Source: Duganella radicis (GTDB lineage: Bacteria; Pseudomonadota; Gammaproteobacteria; Burkholderiales; Burkholderiaceae_D). Taken from it: a DNA stretch of 64,000 bases. The notes beneath the pieces were generated by a model. It saw only the letters and a program-made list of their open reading frames with translations. It searched no databases and was not told where the DNA came from. Positions 33,835 through 42,454 of this stretch are shown here, piece by piece. Location: assembly GCF_009720825.1 (NCBI RefSeq), contig NZ_WNKY01000001.1:682001-746000 (forward strand), read 5' to 3'. Every line of letters starts with the position of its first letter. Position 1 is the stretch's first letter. The position numbers and the translations under genes were made by a program.

Positions 33835-35118
33835 TTAACGATTGACCAGTTTGGCGGGGATGCGCAGCACCAGTATCGCACCAAGCAGCAGCACACTGGA
33901 CAAAATATACAGCGCCATGTCGGTGCTTTGCGTCGCATCCTTGATCCAGCCGACCAGGAAGGGGCTGACGAAACCGGCGATCTGGCCCAGCGAGTTAATC
34001 AGCGCCAGCCCGCCCGCCGCCGCGGCGCTGCCCAGGAAGGCCGCCGGCAGGGACCAGAATTGCGCCAGCGCCGCCAGCGCACCCATGGTCGCCATGCTCA
34101 AGCCGATCATCACGACCAGCGCGTTGCTGGAGAAGTTGGCCGCCATCAGCAGGCCGACCAGGCCCATGACCATCGGCAGCGAGACGTGGAAGCGGCGCTC
34201 GCGGTGCTTGTCGGCGGAACGGCCGGCCCACACCATGAACACGGCGGCCAACAGATAAGGCACGGCACTCAGCCAGCCCACCGTGACCGCGTTCCCGAAG
34301 CCCAGCGACTTGATAATCGACGGCAGCCAGAAGTTAATCGCGTACACGCCCATCTGGATGCAGAAATAGATCACGCCCAGCATCCACACGCTGCCATTGC
34401 GCAGCACCGCGCCGAAGGACTGGCCGACGGTGCTGGCGGCGGCGCGCTGCTGCTCGTCGGCGGCCAGCGCGGCCTGCATGGCGGCTTTTTCTTCGGCGCT
34501 CAGCCACTTGGCCTGGGCGATGCCGTCGTTCAGGTAGAAGTAGACGCCCACGCCCAGCAGCACGGTCGGCAAGCCTTGCAGCAGGAACAGCCACTGCCAG
34601 CCGGCCATGCCGCCCTGGCCGGCCGAGAAGTGCGACAGCATCCAGCCGGACAGCGGGCCGCCGATCAGGCCCGAGATGGGAATCGCCGACATGAACAGCG
34701 CCATCACCTGGCCGCGTTTCCGGGTCGGGAACCAGTGCGTAAAGTACAGCACCATGCCCGGGAAAAAGCCCGCTTCGGCCACACCGGTGAAGAAGCGCAG
34801 CACGTAGAAGGACGTCGGCGTGGTCACGAACAGCATGCAGGCAGACAGGCCGCCCCACGCGATCATCATCACCGAGATCCAGCGGCGCGCGCCGATTTTG
34901 TGCAGGATCAGGTTACTTGGCACGCCGCTCAACACATAGCCGATGAAGAAAATGCCGGCGCCGAGGCCGTACACGGTATTGCTCAATTTGAGTGCGTCCA
35001 GCATCTCCAGCTTGGCGAAACCGACGTTCACGCGGTCCAGATAGTTGAACAGGTAGCAGACAAAGATGAAGGGAATGAGGTGCCAGCTGGCTTTCTTGAA
35101 TGCGCCTTCAAGGATCAT
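33835..35118 (-). CDS. MFS transporter of the anion:cation symporter family (glucarate/galactonate-like)
   Basis: A 427-aa, twelve-helix inner-membrane carrier. The pattern near the start, FIFVCYLFNYLDRVNVGFAK, and later GVAEAGFFPGMVLYFTHWFP are typical of the ACS family that carries hexuronates, glucarate, galactonate, phthalate or tartrate. Coupling with garK and the divergent cdaR gene suggests a sugar acid or glycerate substrate. ATG 35118 is chosen because GGAG lies seven bases before it; an upstream in-frame TTG would contain that SD. The upstream intergenic region carries a long inverted repeat. Confidence 0.92.
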   Translation of the reverse strand: MILEGAFKKASWHLIPFIFVCYLFNYLDRVNVGFAKLEMLDALKLSNTVYGLGAGIFFIGYVLSGVPSNLILHKIGARRWISVMMIAWGGLSACMLFVTTPTSFYVLRFFTGVAEAGFFPGMVLYFTHWFPTRKRGQVMALFMSAIPISGLIGGPLSGWMLSHFSAGQGGMAGWQWLFLLQGLPTVLLGVGVYFYLNDGIAQAKWLSAEEKAAMQAALAADEQQRAAASTVGQSFGAVLRNGSVWMLGVIYFCIQMGVYAINFWLPSIIKSLGFGNAVTVGWLSAVPYLLAAVFMVWAGRSADKHRERRFHVSLPMVMGLVGLLMAANFSSNALVVMIGLSMATMGALAALAQFWSLPAAFLGSAAAAGGLALINSLGQIAGFVSPFLVGWIKDATQSTDMALYILSSVLLLGAILVLRIPAKLVNR

Positions 35119-35126
35119 ACGAGTCT

Positions 35127-35183
35127 CCAATGTTTTTTTAGTGGTACGGCGATTATCTGGAATCGATCACAAAAAAGCATTGG
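35127..35183. promoter_or_regulatory. long inverted repeat in the cdaR/MFS divergent promoter
   Basis: CCAATGTTTTTTT (35127-35139) and AAAAAAGCATTGG (35171-35183) are complementary at 12 of 13 positions, separated by 31 nt. The left arm begins 9 bases upstream of the MFS start codon; the right arm is 66 bases upstream of cdaR. It is a plausible CdaR target or a leader hairpin of the transporter mRNA. Confidence 0.4.
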
Positions 35184-35248
35184 CCGGATGCCCGAATCTC
35201 ACAGCGGTGCCCCTTCAATTCTTGTGCAAATGCCCTAAAATACCGAGC

Positions 35249-36397
35249 ATGAATATTTTAAGCACGGAACTGGCGCAGGACATCGTTACGCGGACCATGC
35301 GCATCATTCCCTATAACGTCAACGTCATGGACGCCAACGGCAGCATCATCGCCAGCGGCAATCCGGCCCGCATCGGTGAACTGCATGCGGGCGCCCTGCT
35401 GGCTCTGGCCAAGAAACTGACCATTGAAATCGACCAGGCCAGCGCCCGCAATCTGCATGGCGCCCAGCCGGGCATCAACCTGCCGCTGACGGTACACGGC
35501 CAATTGTGCGGTGCGGTAGGCCTGAGCGGCGCGCCGGACGAAGTGCGACAGTTCGGCGAACTGGTACGGCTCACGGCCGAAATGATCCTCGAACAGGCAC
35601 AACTGGCCGGCGAACTGCAACGCGATTCGCGCTACCGCGAAGCCTTTGTGCTGAACCTGATCAACGGCGACCAGACCAACACCGCCGATCTGGCGGCGTG
35701 GGCACACCGCCTCGGCGTGCAGTTCGAGCGCATGCACGTGGTCTCGCTGCTGGAACTGGAGGATGGCGCCGACCTGCACGCACTGCAACTGCGCCTGCAA
35801 GCGCGCCTGCCCTCGGCCTTGACGGCGGCCTCGGGCCCGCAGGAACTGGCGATCCTGGAGTTCTACGATCCGCCCGGCCCCGGCCATGACCGGCAGCTGC
35901 ATGCACTGGCCGCCGACCTGCGCGCCATCTGCCCACAGCCGCACACGCTCACCATGGGCATCGCCCTGCAAGGCGCCGGCGGCGTGGCAACGTCCTACCG
36001 CAGCGCCCAAGCCGCCGCCCGCATCGCCCGCGCCCGCGCTGGCCACGACCGGACTTCCGGGCGTCAGGGCCAGCAGCTGTACAGTTACTACGACCACGCC
36101 CTGCCTGTACTGCTCTCGGGCCTGAACACCGGCTGGCAGGCGGCGCAGTTGCGCGCGCCCATCGCAAAACTGGGCAAGAACAGGGAACTCCTGCGACGCA
36201 CGCTGGACACCTGGTTCACCCACGACGGCCATCCCGCCGCCACCGCAGAAGCCCTGCACATCCACCGCAATACGCTGGATTACCGCCTGCGCCGCATCGG
36301 CGAGATCACTGGCCTGGACATGGGCCGGCTGGAAGACCGCTTCCTGCTGTACCTCTCCTCGCTGCTCACTATCGAAAACACCGATACCAGCCGGTGA
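35249..36397 (+). CDS. cdaR: CdaR-type sugar diacid regulator
   Basis: A 382-aa transcriptional activator. Residues about 1-135 match the sugar diacid recognition domain (STELAQDIVTRTMRIIPYNV, LPLTVHGQLCGAVGLSG). A GGDEF-like middle region follows, and the C-terminus has a PucR-type helix-turn-helix (LHIHRNTLDYRLRRIGEITG). In E. coli CdaR senses glucarate, galactarate or glycerate and activates gar/gud genes. Here it is divergent from the MFS-garK pair, which fits that role. ATG 35249 begins the conserved MNILSTELAQ; upstream in-frame codons overlap the opposite gene. No strong SD is visible. A hairpin with a TGACGG stem follows the stop. Confidence 0.93.
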   Translation: MNILSTELAQDIVTRTMRIIPYNVNVMDANGSIIASGNPARIGELHAGALLALAKKLTIEIDQASARNLHGAQPGINLPLTVHGQLCGAVGLSGAPDEVRQFGELVRLTAEMILEQAQLAGELQRDSRYREAFVLNLINGDQTNTADLAAWAHRLGVQFERMHVVSLLELEDGADLHALQLRLQARLPSALTAASGPQELAILEFYDPPGPGHDRQLHALAADLRAICPQPHTLTMGIALQGAGGVATSYRSAQAAARIARARAGHDRTSGRQGQQLYSYYDHALPVLLSGLNTGWQAAQLRAPIAKLGKNRELLRRTLDTWFTHDGHPAATAEALHIHRNTLDYRLRRIGEITGLDMGRLEDRFLLYLSSLLTIENTDTSR

Positions 36398-36418
36398 TAC
36401 AAAACCAATCGTCATGCC

Positions 36419-36435
36419 TGACGGACATTCCGTCA
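36419..36435 (+). terminator. small hairpin after cdaR
   Basis: TGACGG (36419-36424), ACATT, CCGTCA (36430-36435) is a perfect 6-bp stem 21 bases after the cdaR stop. It is followed by an A-rich, not T-rich, stretch, so the terminator call is tentative. Confidence 0.35.
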
Positions 36436-36524
36436 CTAAAACGAAACATCGTCCGGCGATAGCGGGTGTTTTTCACTGATTAATCGGCAACTTCAGCTCC
36501 ACGATATTGTATTATTTGCGGTCG

Positions 36525-36558
36525 CCCGGCCTTCGACGCTCACAAGGCATAGGCCGGG
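36525..36558 (+). promoter_or_regulatory. inverted repeat in the permease leader
   Basis: CCCGGCC (36525-36531), 20 nt, GGCCGGG (36552-36558) is a perfect 7-bp repeat in the 194-base gap between cdaR and the permease, the longest gap in the window. It lies about 35 bases upstream of the TTG start. The rest of the gap shows nothing recognisable. Confidence 0.25.
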
Positions 36559-36591
36559 AATCACGATAACCACAATAAAACTGGAGCCATT

Positions 36592-37983
36592 TTGAGCATC
36601 TTTAGAACCAAGAATCTGGATGACATGATCGCCACTGCCCAAAAACCGGGCGGCCTGGCGAAAGTGCTCGGTCCTTTTGACCTGATCCTGATGGGTATCG
36701 GCGCCATCGTCGGTACCGGCATCTTCGTGTTGACCGGTACGGGCGCTGTCACGGCCGGTCCCGCGCTGACCTTGTCCTTCGTGATCGCGGCCATCGCCTG
36801 CGGCTTCGCGGCGCTGTGCTATGCTGAATTTGCCTCCACCGTTCCGGTGGCCGGCTCCATTTACACCTATTCCTATGCCACGCTGGGCGAACTGGCCGCG
36901 TGGATGATCGGCTGGGACCTGCTGCTGGAATATGGCCTCGCCACTTCGGCGGTGTCGGTCGGCTGGTCGGGTTATTTCCAGTCGCTGTTGTCCGGCTTCG
37001 GCTGGAAGCTGCCGGTCGCGCTGACCGCGGCGCCGGGCGCCATTCCGGGCGTGACCACCTTCATCAACCTGCCGGCGCTGTGCATCATGATGCTGCTGAC
37101 CGCGATGCTGAGCATCGGCGTGCGCGAATCGGCGCGCATGAACAACATCATGGTGGTCATCAAGATCAGCGTGGTGCTGCTGTTTATCCTGGTGGGCGCG
37201 CGTCACGTGACGCCGGCCAACTGGCAGCCATTCATGCCGTTCGGTATGCAGGGCACGCTGAGCGCCGCCGCGCTGGTGTTCTTCGCCTTCATCGGCTTCG
37301 ACGCCGTGACCTCGGCGGCGGAAGAAGTGAAACGTCCGGAGCGCGATCTGCCAATCGGCATCATCGGCTCGCTGGCCGTGTGCACCGTGCTGTACGTGAT
37401 CGTTTCGGGCATCATGACCGGCATCGTGCCATTCAAGGAATTCCTCGGCATCGACCACCCTGTGACGCTGGCGCTGCAAAAGGCCGGTGAAAACTGGTTC
37501 GCCGGCTTCGTCGACCTGGGCGCCATCCTCGGCATGACCACCGTGATCCTGGTGATGGCCTTCGGCCAGACCCGCATCATCTACGCCATGTCGCGCGACG
37601 GCCTGCTGCCGGCCAAACTGTCGAAAGTGCATCCGCGCTTCCAGACCCCGTTCTTCTGCACCTGGCTGGTCGGCATCGTGTTTGGCGTGCTGGCCGCCCT
37701 GGTGCCGCTGAACGTGCTGAATGAGCTGGTGAACATCGGCACGCTGGCCGCCTTCAGCCTGGTGTCGATCGCCATCATCATCCTGCGCAAGACCCGTCCG
37801 GACCTGAAGCGCGCCTTCCGCTGCCCTGGCGTGCCGGTGGTGCCTGCGCTGGCGGTGATCTTCTGCGTCACCCTGATGGCTTACCTGAGCTGGTTCACCT
37901 GGGTGGCCTTCATGATCTGGCTGGCGATCGGCCTGGTGATCTACTTCGGCTACGCCCGCAAGCACTCGCTGCTGAACAAGTAA
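36592..37983 (+). CDS. APC-superfamily amino-acid permease (cationic amino acid transporter-like)
   Basis: A 463-aa inner-membrane transporter. MIATAQKPGGLAKVLGPFDL followed by ILMGIGAIVGTGIFVLTG, plus AALCYAEFASTVPVAGSIYT, is the signature of the CAT/YfnA group of amino-acid permeases, with about twelve helices. The start is TTG at 36592, with GGAG five bases upstream; no in-frame ATG or GTG is as well placed. Substrate is not predictable, though basic and branched amino acids are common for the group. It is convergent with the GlxA-type regulator 8 bases away and appears to be a single-gene transcript. Confidence 0.92.
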   Translation: MSIFRTKNLDDMIATAQKPGGLAKVLGPFDLILMGIGAIVGTGIFVLTGTGAVTAGPALTLSFVIAAIACGFAALCYAEFASTVPVAGSIYTYSYATLGELAAWMIGWDLLLEYGLATSAVSVGWSGYFQSLLSGFGWKLPVALTAAPGAIPGVTTFINLPALCIMMLLTAMLSIGVRESARMNNIMVVIKISVVLLFILVGARHVTPANWQPFMPFGMQGTLSAAALVFFAFIGFDAVTSAAEEVKRPERDLPIGIIGSLAVCTVLYVIVSGIMTGIVPFKEFLGIDHPVTLALQKAGENWFAGFVDLGAILGMTTVILVMAFGQTRIIYAMSRDGLLPAKLSKVHPRFQTPFFCTWLVGIVFGVLAALVPLNVLNELVNIGTLAAFSLVSIAIIILRKTRPDLKRAFRCPGVPVVPALAVIFCVTLMAYLSWFTWVAFMIWLAIGLVIYFGYARKHSLLNK

Positions 37984-37991
37984 GCCCCTCC

Positions 37992-38951
37992 CTACGCTGT
38001 CTGCGGCTGGAATTTTTTCCGGTACGCCGCAGGCAGCAGTCCCACCCGCTGCTGGAACAGCCGGCGGAACGAATTACTGTCCTCATATCCCACTTTGAAG
38101 GTAATGCTGTCGAGGCTCATGCGCGTGCCTTCCAGCAGGTGCTTGGCTTTTTCGATGCGCAGCGTTTGCAGGTAGGACAGCGGCGTGTAGCCAGTGGCCT
38201 CCTTGAAGCGGCGCATGAAATTGCGCACGCCGAAGCCGAAGCGCGGCGCCAGCTCGTCGATCGATAGCGGCTGGTCGTAGTGCTCCTCCAGCCAGTTCTG
38301 CACGCGCAGGATGTCGGCATCGCCATGGCTCTTGGGCATGGACCACATCACATACACCGATTGTTCGCTGCGGGCGTTATCGATCAACAGGTAGCGGCTG
38401 CATTTCTGCGCCAGCTCCAGCGAGCCGTGGCGCCGGATCAGATGCAGCAGCAAGTCCATGGCGGCGGTGGCGCCGCCACTGGTGATGAGGCGATTGTCTT
38501 CGCACAGGGTTTCACGTTCATCCATGCGCACATCGGGATAGCGCTTGCGAAACAGATCCGCGAAGGCCCAGTGCGTGGTGGCGCGCGTGCCCGCGAGCAG
38601 GCCGGTTTCGGCCAGCAGGAAGGTGGCGGTGCACATGGTGGCCAGCACCGCGCCCTGCGCGTGCCGCTGTCGCAGCCATGCGCTGTAACGGCCAAAGCCC
38701 GGCAAGGCTTCGCGCAGGGTGAACAGGAAGCCGGGAATCAGCACCAGATCGGTGTGGGTGATGTCGGCCAGCGCCGCTTCCGGCTGCAAGGTCTGGCCGC
38801 GCAGGGTGCGCACCGGCTTGCCGTCCAGCGAAGCGGTGACGACGTCGAATACCGGCTCGCCGGCAAACAGATTGGCGGCGGTGAGCAGTTCCAGCGCGGT
38901 GGTGGCACTGGCGGCCGAACACTGGTCGGCAAAGAGCAAAGTCAGGTGCAT
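37992..38951 (-). CDS. GlxA-family regulator (DJ-1/PfpI domain plus AraC HTH)
   Basis: A 319-aa regulator. Residues about 1-170 form a DJ-1/PfpI-like domain with the nucleophile-elbow cysteine in LATMCTATFLLAETGLLAGT. The C-terminal AraC pair spans about 215-310 (SIDELAPRFGFGVRNFMRRF and SITFKVGYEDSNSFRRLF). This architecture is shared by GlxA, GbdR, CdhR and ArgR-type activators of amine and amino-acid catabolism. Possible targets are the neighbouring permease or the divergent thioesterase at 39048, 96 bases away. No strong SD precedes the ATG. Effector unknown. Confidence 0.92.
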   Translation of the reverse strand: MHLTLLFADQCSAASATTALELLTAANLFAGEPVFDVVTASLDGKPVRTLRGQTLQPEAALADITHTDLVLIPGFLFTLREALPGFGRYSAWLRQRHAQGAVLATMCTATFLLAETGLLAGTRATTHWAFADLFRKRYPDVRMDERETLCEDNRLITSGGATAAMDLLLHLIRRHGSLELAQKCSRYLLIDNARSEQSVYVMWSMPKSHGDADILRVQNWLEEHYDQPLSIDELAPRFGFGVRNFMRRFKEATGYTPLSYLQTLRIEKAKHLLEGTRMSLDSITFKVGYEDSNSFRRLFQQRVGLLPAAYRKKFQPQTA

Positions 38952-39047
38952 ATTGGCAGATTTCGCATGAAATAAGTCATTTCCGCACCTACCTTACCAG
39001 ATTCCGCTCACCTATAGTGGTGACCATCCTCTACTCACCTGTACACT

Positions 39048-39593
39048 ATGAATCTCTGGTTCCGACTGTTCTGGATGCTGCTGAAACGCCCGTGGCGTCA
39101 GCGCGCCGATCCCTTTTCCACCACCGTGGTGCGCATGCGCGTGTGGCCGCTGGACCTTGACCTGAACCGCCACGTCACCAATGGCCGCTACTTCACGCTG
39201 GCCGACATCGGCCGCATGGACTACGTGTTGAAAACCGGCGCCTTCCGCACCGCGCTACGGCACAAGGCCGTGCCTATCGTCGGCGACGCCTGGGGCAAGT
39301 TCCGGCGCGAGCTGAAGGTGTTCGAGACGTTTGAAATCCATACCCGCATGCTGGGCTGGGACGACAAGTGGAGCTTCCTCGAACATCGCTTCGTCAAGGA
39401 CGGCCGCGCCGCCGGCGTGGTGGTGATGCGCGGCGTATTCCGTTCAGGGAAAGGCCTGGTGCCGCCGGCCGATATCGTGCGCGATCTCGGCATGCCGGAA
39501 CAATCGCCGGCGCTGCCGGAATGGCTGACGCGCTGGTCCGCCAGCTGCGACGGCATGAGCGTGCAACTGCGCGAAGAAGAAGCGCTGGCTTAA
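39048..39593 (+). CDS. hot-dog-fold acyl-CoA thioesterase-like protein
   Basis: A 181-aa protein. VRMRVWPLDLDLNRHVTNGR followed by YFTLADIGRMDYVLKTG matches the 4HBT/acyl-ACP thioesterase group, especially the THEM6-like bacterial family. The conserved pattern is aspartate/asparagine, then HVTNGRY. A hydrophobic N-terminus (MNLWFRLFWMLLKRPW) may anchor it to the membrane. Expected chemistry is hydrolysis of an acyl thioester; substrate unknown. It is divergent from the GlxA-type regulator. Its TAA shares three bases of a TTAA with the stop of the convergent marR-type gene. Confidence 0.82.
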   Translation: MNLWFRLFWMLLKRPWRQRADPFSTTVVRMRVWPLDLDLNRHVTNGRYFTLADIGRMDYVLKTGAFRTALRHKAVPIVGDAWGKFRRELKVFETFEIHTRMLGWDDKWSFLEHRFVKDGRAAGVVVMRGVFRSGKGLVPPADIVRDLGMPEQSPALPEWLTRWSASCDGMSVQLREEEALA

Positions 39594-40039
39594 ATCCCCT
39601 CCAGACTGAGGGCGCGCACCGCGCCCTTCAACTGCGCGTGCAGCAGCGCGCGCTGTTCCTCGGTGGTGCCGGGGAACATCTGCATCTCCACTTCACGCAC
39701 CCTTGAATCGCACTGCGCCAGGATCGCGTGCCCCTCCTCGGTCAGCGTGATCTGGATGATGCGTCCATGCGACGGATCGGGCGTGCGCTCGATCCAGCCC
39801 TTGCCCTCCATTGATTTCACCATCTCATTGGCCGACTGCGGCGTGGTCATGATGCGCACCGCCAGCTGCGCGTTCGACAGCGAACCGTGCGCGCGGAACA
39901 CCGACAGGGCCGTGTATTGCGGCACCGTCAGCCCGGCCGGCGCCACGCAATCGCGCAGGCGCTTGTTCAAAATGTGGTCCAGCCGCCCCACCAGATAGGC
40001 CAGTCCCACGGGCTTGGAATCGGAATTTGCTTTAACCAT
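39590..40039 (-). CDS. MarR-family repressor of the hydroxycinnamate operon
   Basis: A 149-aa winged-helix regulator. DHILNKRLRDCVAPAGLTVP and AQLAVRIMTTPQSANEMVKSMEGKG show the MarR fold with recognition helix at about residues 60-82; the wing is DPSHGRIIQITLTEEG. CouR/FerR/HcaR-type MarR proteins repress hydroxycinnamate genes and release DNA on binding the CoA thioester of the substrate. This gene is divergent from ech, with 95 bases between and a perfect 17-bp palindrome at 40088-40104, so that role is strongly suggested. Its stop overlaps the thioesterase stop. Confidence 0.9.
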   Translation of the reverse strand: MVKANSDSKPVGLAYLVGRLDHILNKRLRDCVAPAGLTVPQYTALSVFRAHGSLSNAQLAVRIMTTPQSANEMVKSMEGKGWIERTPDPSHGRIIQITLTEEGHAILAQCDSRVREVEMQMFPGTTEEQRALLHAQLKGAVRALSLEGI

Positions 40040-40087
40040 AAAAATTCATCTTGAAAAACGTAAAAGGTGGGTATAGTATAAGGTACA

Positions 40088-40104
40088 TATCAGGCAGCCT
40101 GATA
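40088..40104. promoter_or_regulatory. perfect 17-bp palindrome, probable MarR operator
   Basis: TATCAGGC, A, GCCTGATA is a perfect 8+1+8 palindrome in the marR-ech intergenic region. It sits just downstream of a candidate ech promoter (TTGAAA at 40051, TATAGT at 40072), where bound repressor would block transcription. Size and symmetry fit a MarR dimer. The SD AGGAGA at about 40121 follows. Confidence 0.6.
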
Positions 40105-40134
40105 ACAAACTTACACACACACAGGAGATATTGT

Positions 40135-40968
40135 ATGTCCAAATACGCTGGCCGATGGGAAACCGTGAAGGTCGAGATTGAAAACAGCATCGGCTGGATC
40201 ACCCTCAACCGCCCTGAAAAACGCAACGCCATGAGCCCGACGCTCAACCGCGAAATGATCGACGTGCTGGAAACGCTGGAGCTGGACGACGAAGCGCAAG
40301 TGATCGTACTGACCGGCGCCGGCGACAGCTGGACCGCCGGCATGGATTTGAAAGAATACTTCCGCGAGAACGACGGCAAGCCTGAGATTTTCCAGGAACG
40401 CCTGCGCCGCGATTGCTCGCAATGGCAGTGGAAGCTGCTGCGCATGTACTCCAAGCCGACCATCGCCATGGTCAATGGCTGGTGCTTCGGCGGCGCGTTC
40501 TCGCCGCTGGTGGCCTGCGACTTGGCCATCGCCGCCGATGAAGCGGTGTTCGGCCTGTCCGAAATCAACTGGGGCATCCCGCCGGGTAACCTGGTCAGCA
40601 AGGCTGTTGCCGACACCATGGGCCACCGCCAGGCGCTGCACTACATCATGACCGGCGACACCTTCAACGGCCAGGAAGCCGCCGCCATGGGCCTGGTCAA
40701 CAAGAGCGTGCCGCGCGCACAGTTGCGCGACGCTGTACTGGAAGTGGCCGACAAGCTGCTGGCCAAGTCGCCAACTGTACTGCGCATCGCCAAGAACGGT
40801 TTCAAACGCTGCCGTGAACTGACCTGGGAGCAGAACGAAGACTACCTGTACGCCAAGGTCGACCAGTCCAACTACCGCGATCCTGAAAAGGGCCGCGCCC
40901 AGGGCCTCAAACAGTTCCTGGACGATAAGACCATCAAGCCAGGTCTGCAAACCTACAAACGCGGTTAA
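40135..40968 (+). CDS. ech: p-hydroxycinnamoyl-CoA hydratase/lyase (feruloyl-CoA to vanillin)
   Basis: Crotonase-fold enzyme that hydrates feruloyl-, caffeoyl- or coumaroyl-CoA and cleaves acetyl-CoA off to give vanillin or the matching benzaldehyde. The 277-aa sequence has ITLNRPEKRNAMSPTLNREM and GWCFGGAFSPLVACDLAIAA. The residues described for the Pseudomonas fluorescens enzyme fall at identical numbers: Y75 (LKEYFR), S123 (AFSPL), E143 (LSEINWG) and Y239 (YLYAK), so function is well supported. ATG 40135 has AGGAGA upstream; an earlier in-frame start would cross the palindrome. It is the first gene of an operon with vdh (30 bases on), fcs, a binding protein and an esterase. Confidence 0.96.
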   Translation: MSKYAGRWETVKVEIENSIGWITLNRPEKRNAMSPTLNREMIDVLETLELDDEAQVIVLTGAGDSWTAGMDLKEYFRENDGKPEIFQERLRRDCSQWQWKLLRMYSKPTIAMVNGWCFGGAFSPLVACDLAIAADEAVFGLSEINWGIPPGNLVSKAVADTMGHRQALHYIMTGDTFNGQEAAAMGLVNKSVPRAQLRDAVLEVADKLLAKSPTVLRIAKNGFKRCRELTWEQNEDYLYAKVDQSNYRDPEKGRAQGLKQFLDDKTIKPGLQTYKRG

Positions 40969-40998
40969 ACCCTACAATAAAAACACGATGAGACAGCC

Positions 40999-42444
40999 AT
41001 GTTCAATACCGATCTGCTGATAGGCGGCGCCACTGCCGCCGCCCATAACGGCGCCGTGTTCGAGCGCCGCAACCCCGCCACCGGGGAAGTGGCCACCCGC
41101 GCCGCCGCCGCCTCGCTGGAGGACGTCGATCGCGCGGTGCAAGCCGCGCAGGCGGCCTTCCCCGCGTGGTCCGCCATGCTGCCGGGCGCTCGCCGCGCCT
41201 TACTGGTGAAAGCCGCCGATGCGATGGAGGCGCGCCGCGCCGAATTCGTCGAACGCGGCGTCGCAGAAGCCGGCGGCGCGCCGATGTGGTATCAGTTCAA
41301 TGTCACGCTGGCGGCCAACATGCTGCGCGAAGCGGCGGCCATGACCACCCAGATCAGCGGCGAAGTCATACCGTCCGACGTACCGGGCTCGCTGGCCATG
41401 GGCGTGCGCCAGGCTTGCGGCGTGGTGGTGGGCATCGCGCCATGGAATGCGCCGGTCATCCTCGGCACCCGCGCCGTCGCCATGCCGCTTGCCTGCGGCA
41501 ATACCGTGATCCTGAAGGCGTCGGAACTGTGTCCTGCCCTGCACCGCCTGATCGGCACCGCGTTTGAAGACGCGGGCTTCCCGCCGGGCGTGGTCAACGT
41601 CATCACCAACGCGCCGCAGGATGCGCCCAAGGTGGTGGAACGCCTGATCGCCGCGCCGGCTGTCCGCCGCGTCAACTTCACCGGCTCCACCAACGTCGGC
41701 CGCATCATCGCCCAGCATTGCGCCACGCACCTGAAACCGGTGCTGCTGGAACTGGGCGGCAAGAATCCGCTCCTCGTGCTGGAAGACGCCGATCTGGACG
41801 AGGCAGTGGAAGCCGCCGCCTTCAGCGCCTTCTTCAACCAGGGCCAGATCTGCATGTCGGCCGACCGCATCATCGTCGACAACAAAGTCGCCGACGCCTT
41901 CCTCGACAAGTTTGAAGCCAAGACCCGCAGCCTGAAAGCCGCACACGCCGATGCACCGCTGACCGGCATGATCGACTCCTCGGCCGCGCAACGCGTCAAC
42001 GCCATGCTGGCCGATGCCAGGCAGCGCGGCGCGCGCGTGCTGCAAGCCTCGTCCGAGGTGCAAGGCAATATCATGCAGCCGGCCATCGTCGACAACGTCA
42101 CCGCCGAGATGAAGGTGTATCAGGAAGAGTCCTTCGGTCCTATCGTCTCCATCCTGCGCTTCGACACCGAGGAAGAGGCGATCCGCCTCGCCAACGACAG
42201 CGAATACGGCTTGTCGTCGGCGGTGTTCAGCCGCGATATCGGCCGCGCCATGGCGGTGGCCAAGCGCATCGAATCGGGCATCTGCCACATCAACGGTCCG
42301 ACCGTGCACGACGAAGCGCAGATGCCGTTCGGCGGCGTGAAGCACAGCGGCCAGGGACGTTTCGGCGGCAAGGCGGCGATCGCGGAGTTCACCGACCTGC
42401 GCTGGATCACCATCCAGACCACGCCACGCCACTACCCGATCTAA
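40999..42444 (+). CDS. vdh: vanillin (aromatic aldehyde) dehydrogenase
   Basis: A 481-aa NAD(P)-dependent aldehyde dehydrogenase, oxidising vanillin to vanillate. Motifs: WNAPVILGTRAVAMPLACGN (cofactor region), NFTGSTNVGRIIAQH, the general base E251 in LLELGGKNP and the catalytic C285 in FNQGQICMSADRI. The end, PFGGVKHSGQGRFGGKAAIAE, is typical of the vanillin/salicylaldehyde dehydrogenase subgroup. Its place between ech and fcs makes vanillin and 4-hydroxybenzaldehyde the likely substrates. Spacing is 30 bases after ech and 10 before fcs. The SD is modest. Confidence 0.94.
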   Translation: MFNTDLLIGGATAAAHNGAVFERRNPATGEVATRAAAASLEDVDRAVQAAQAAFPAWSAMLPGARRALLVKAADAMEARRAEFVERGVAEAGGAPMWYQFNVTLAANMLREAAAMTTQISGEVIPSDVPGSLAMGVRQACGVVVGIAPWNAPVILGTRAVAMPLACGNTVILKASELCPALHRLIGTAFEDAGFPPGVVNVITNAPQDAPKVVERLIAAPAVRRVNFTGSTNVGRIIAQHCATHLKPVLLELGGKNPLLVLEDADLDEAVEAAAFSAFFNQGQICMSADRIIVDNKVADAFLDKFEAKTRSLKAAHADAPLTGMIDSSAAQRVNAMLADARQRGARVLQASSEVQGNIMQPAIVDNVTAEMKVYQEESFGPIVSILRFDTEEEAIRLANDSEYGLSSAVFSRDIGRAMAVAKRIESGICHINGPTVHDEAQMPFGGVKHSGQGRFGGKAAIAEFTDLRWITIQTTPRHYPI

Positions 42445-42454
42445 GGAGCCGCGC

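Noticed and set aside
32818..35238. 806-codon plus-strand frame opposite garK and the MFS gene
   Set aside because: It spans two real genes and their junction, has a low-complexity composition, and gives no family match by eye.
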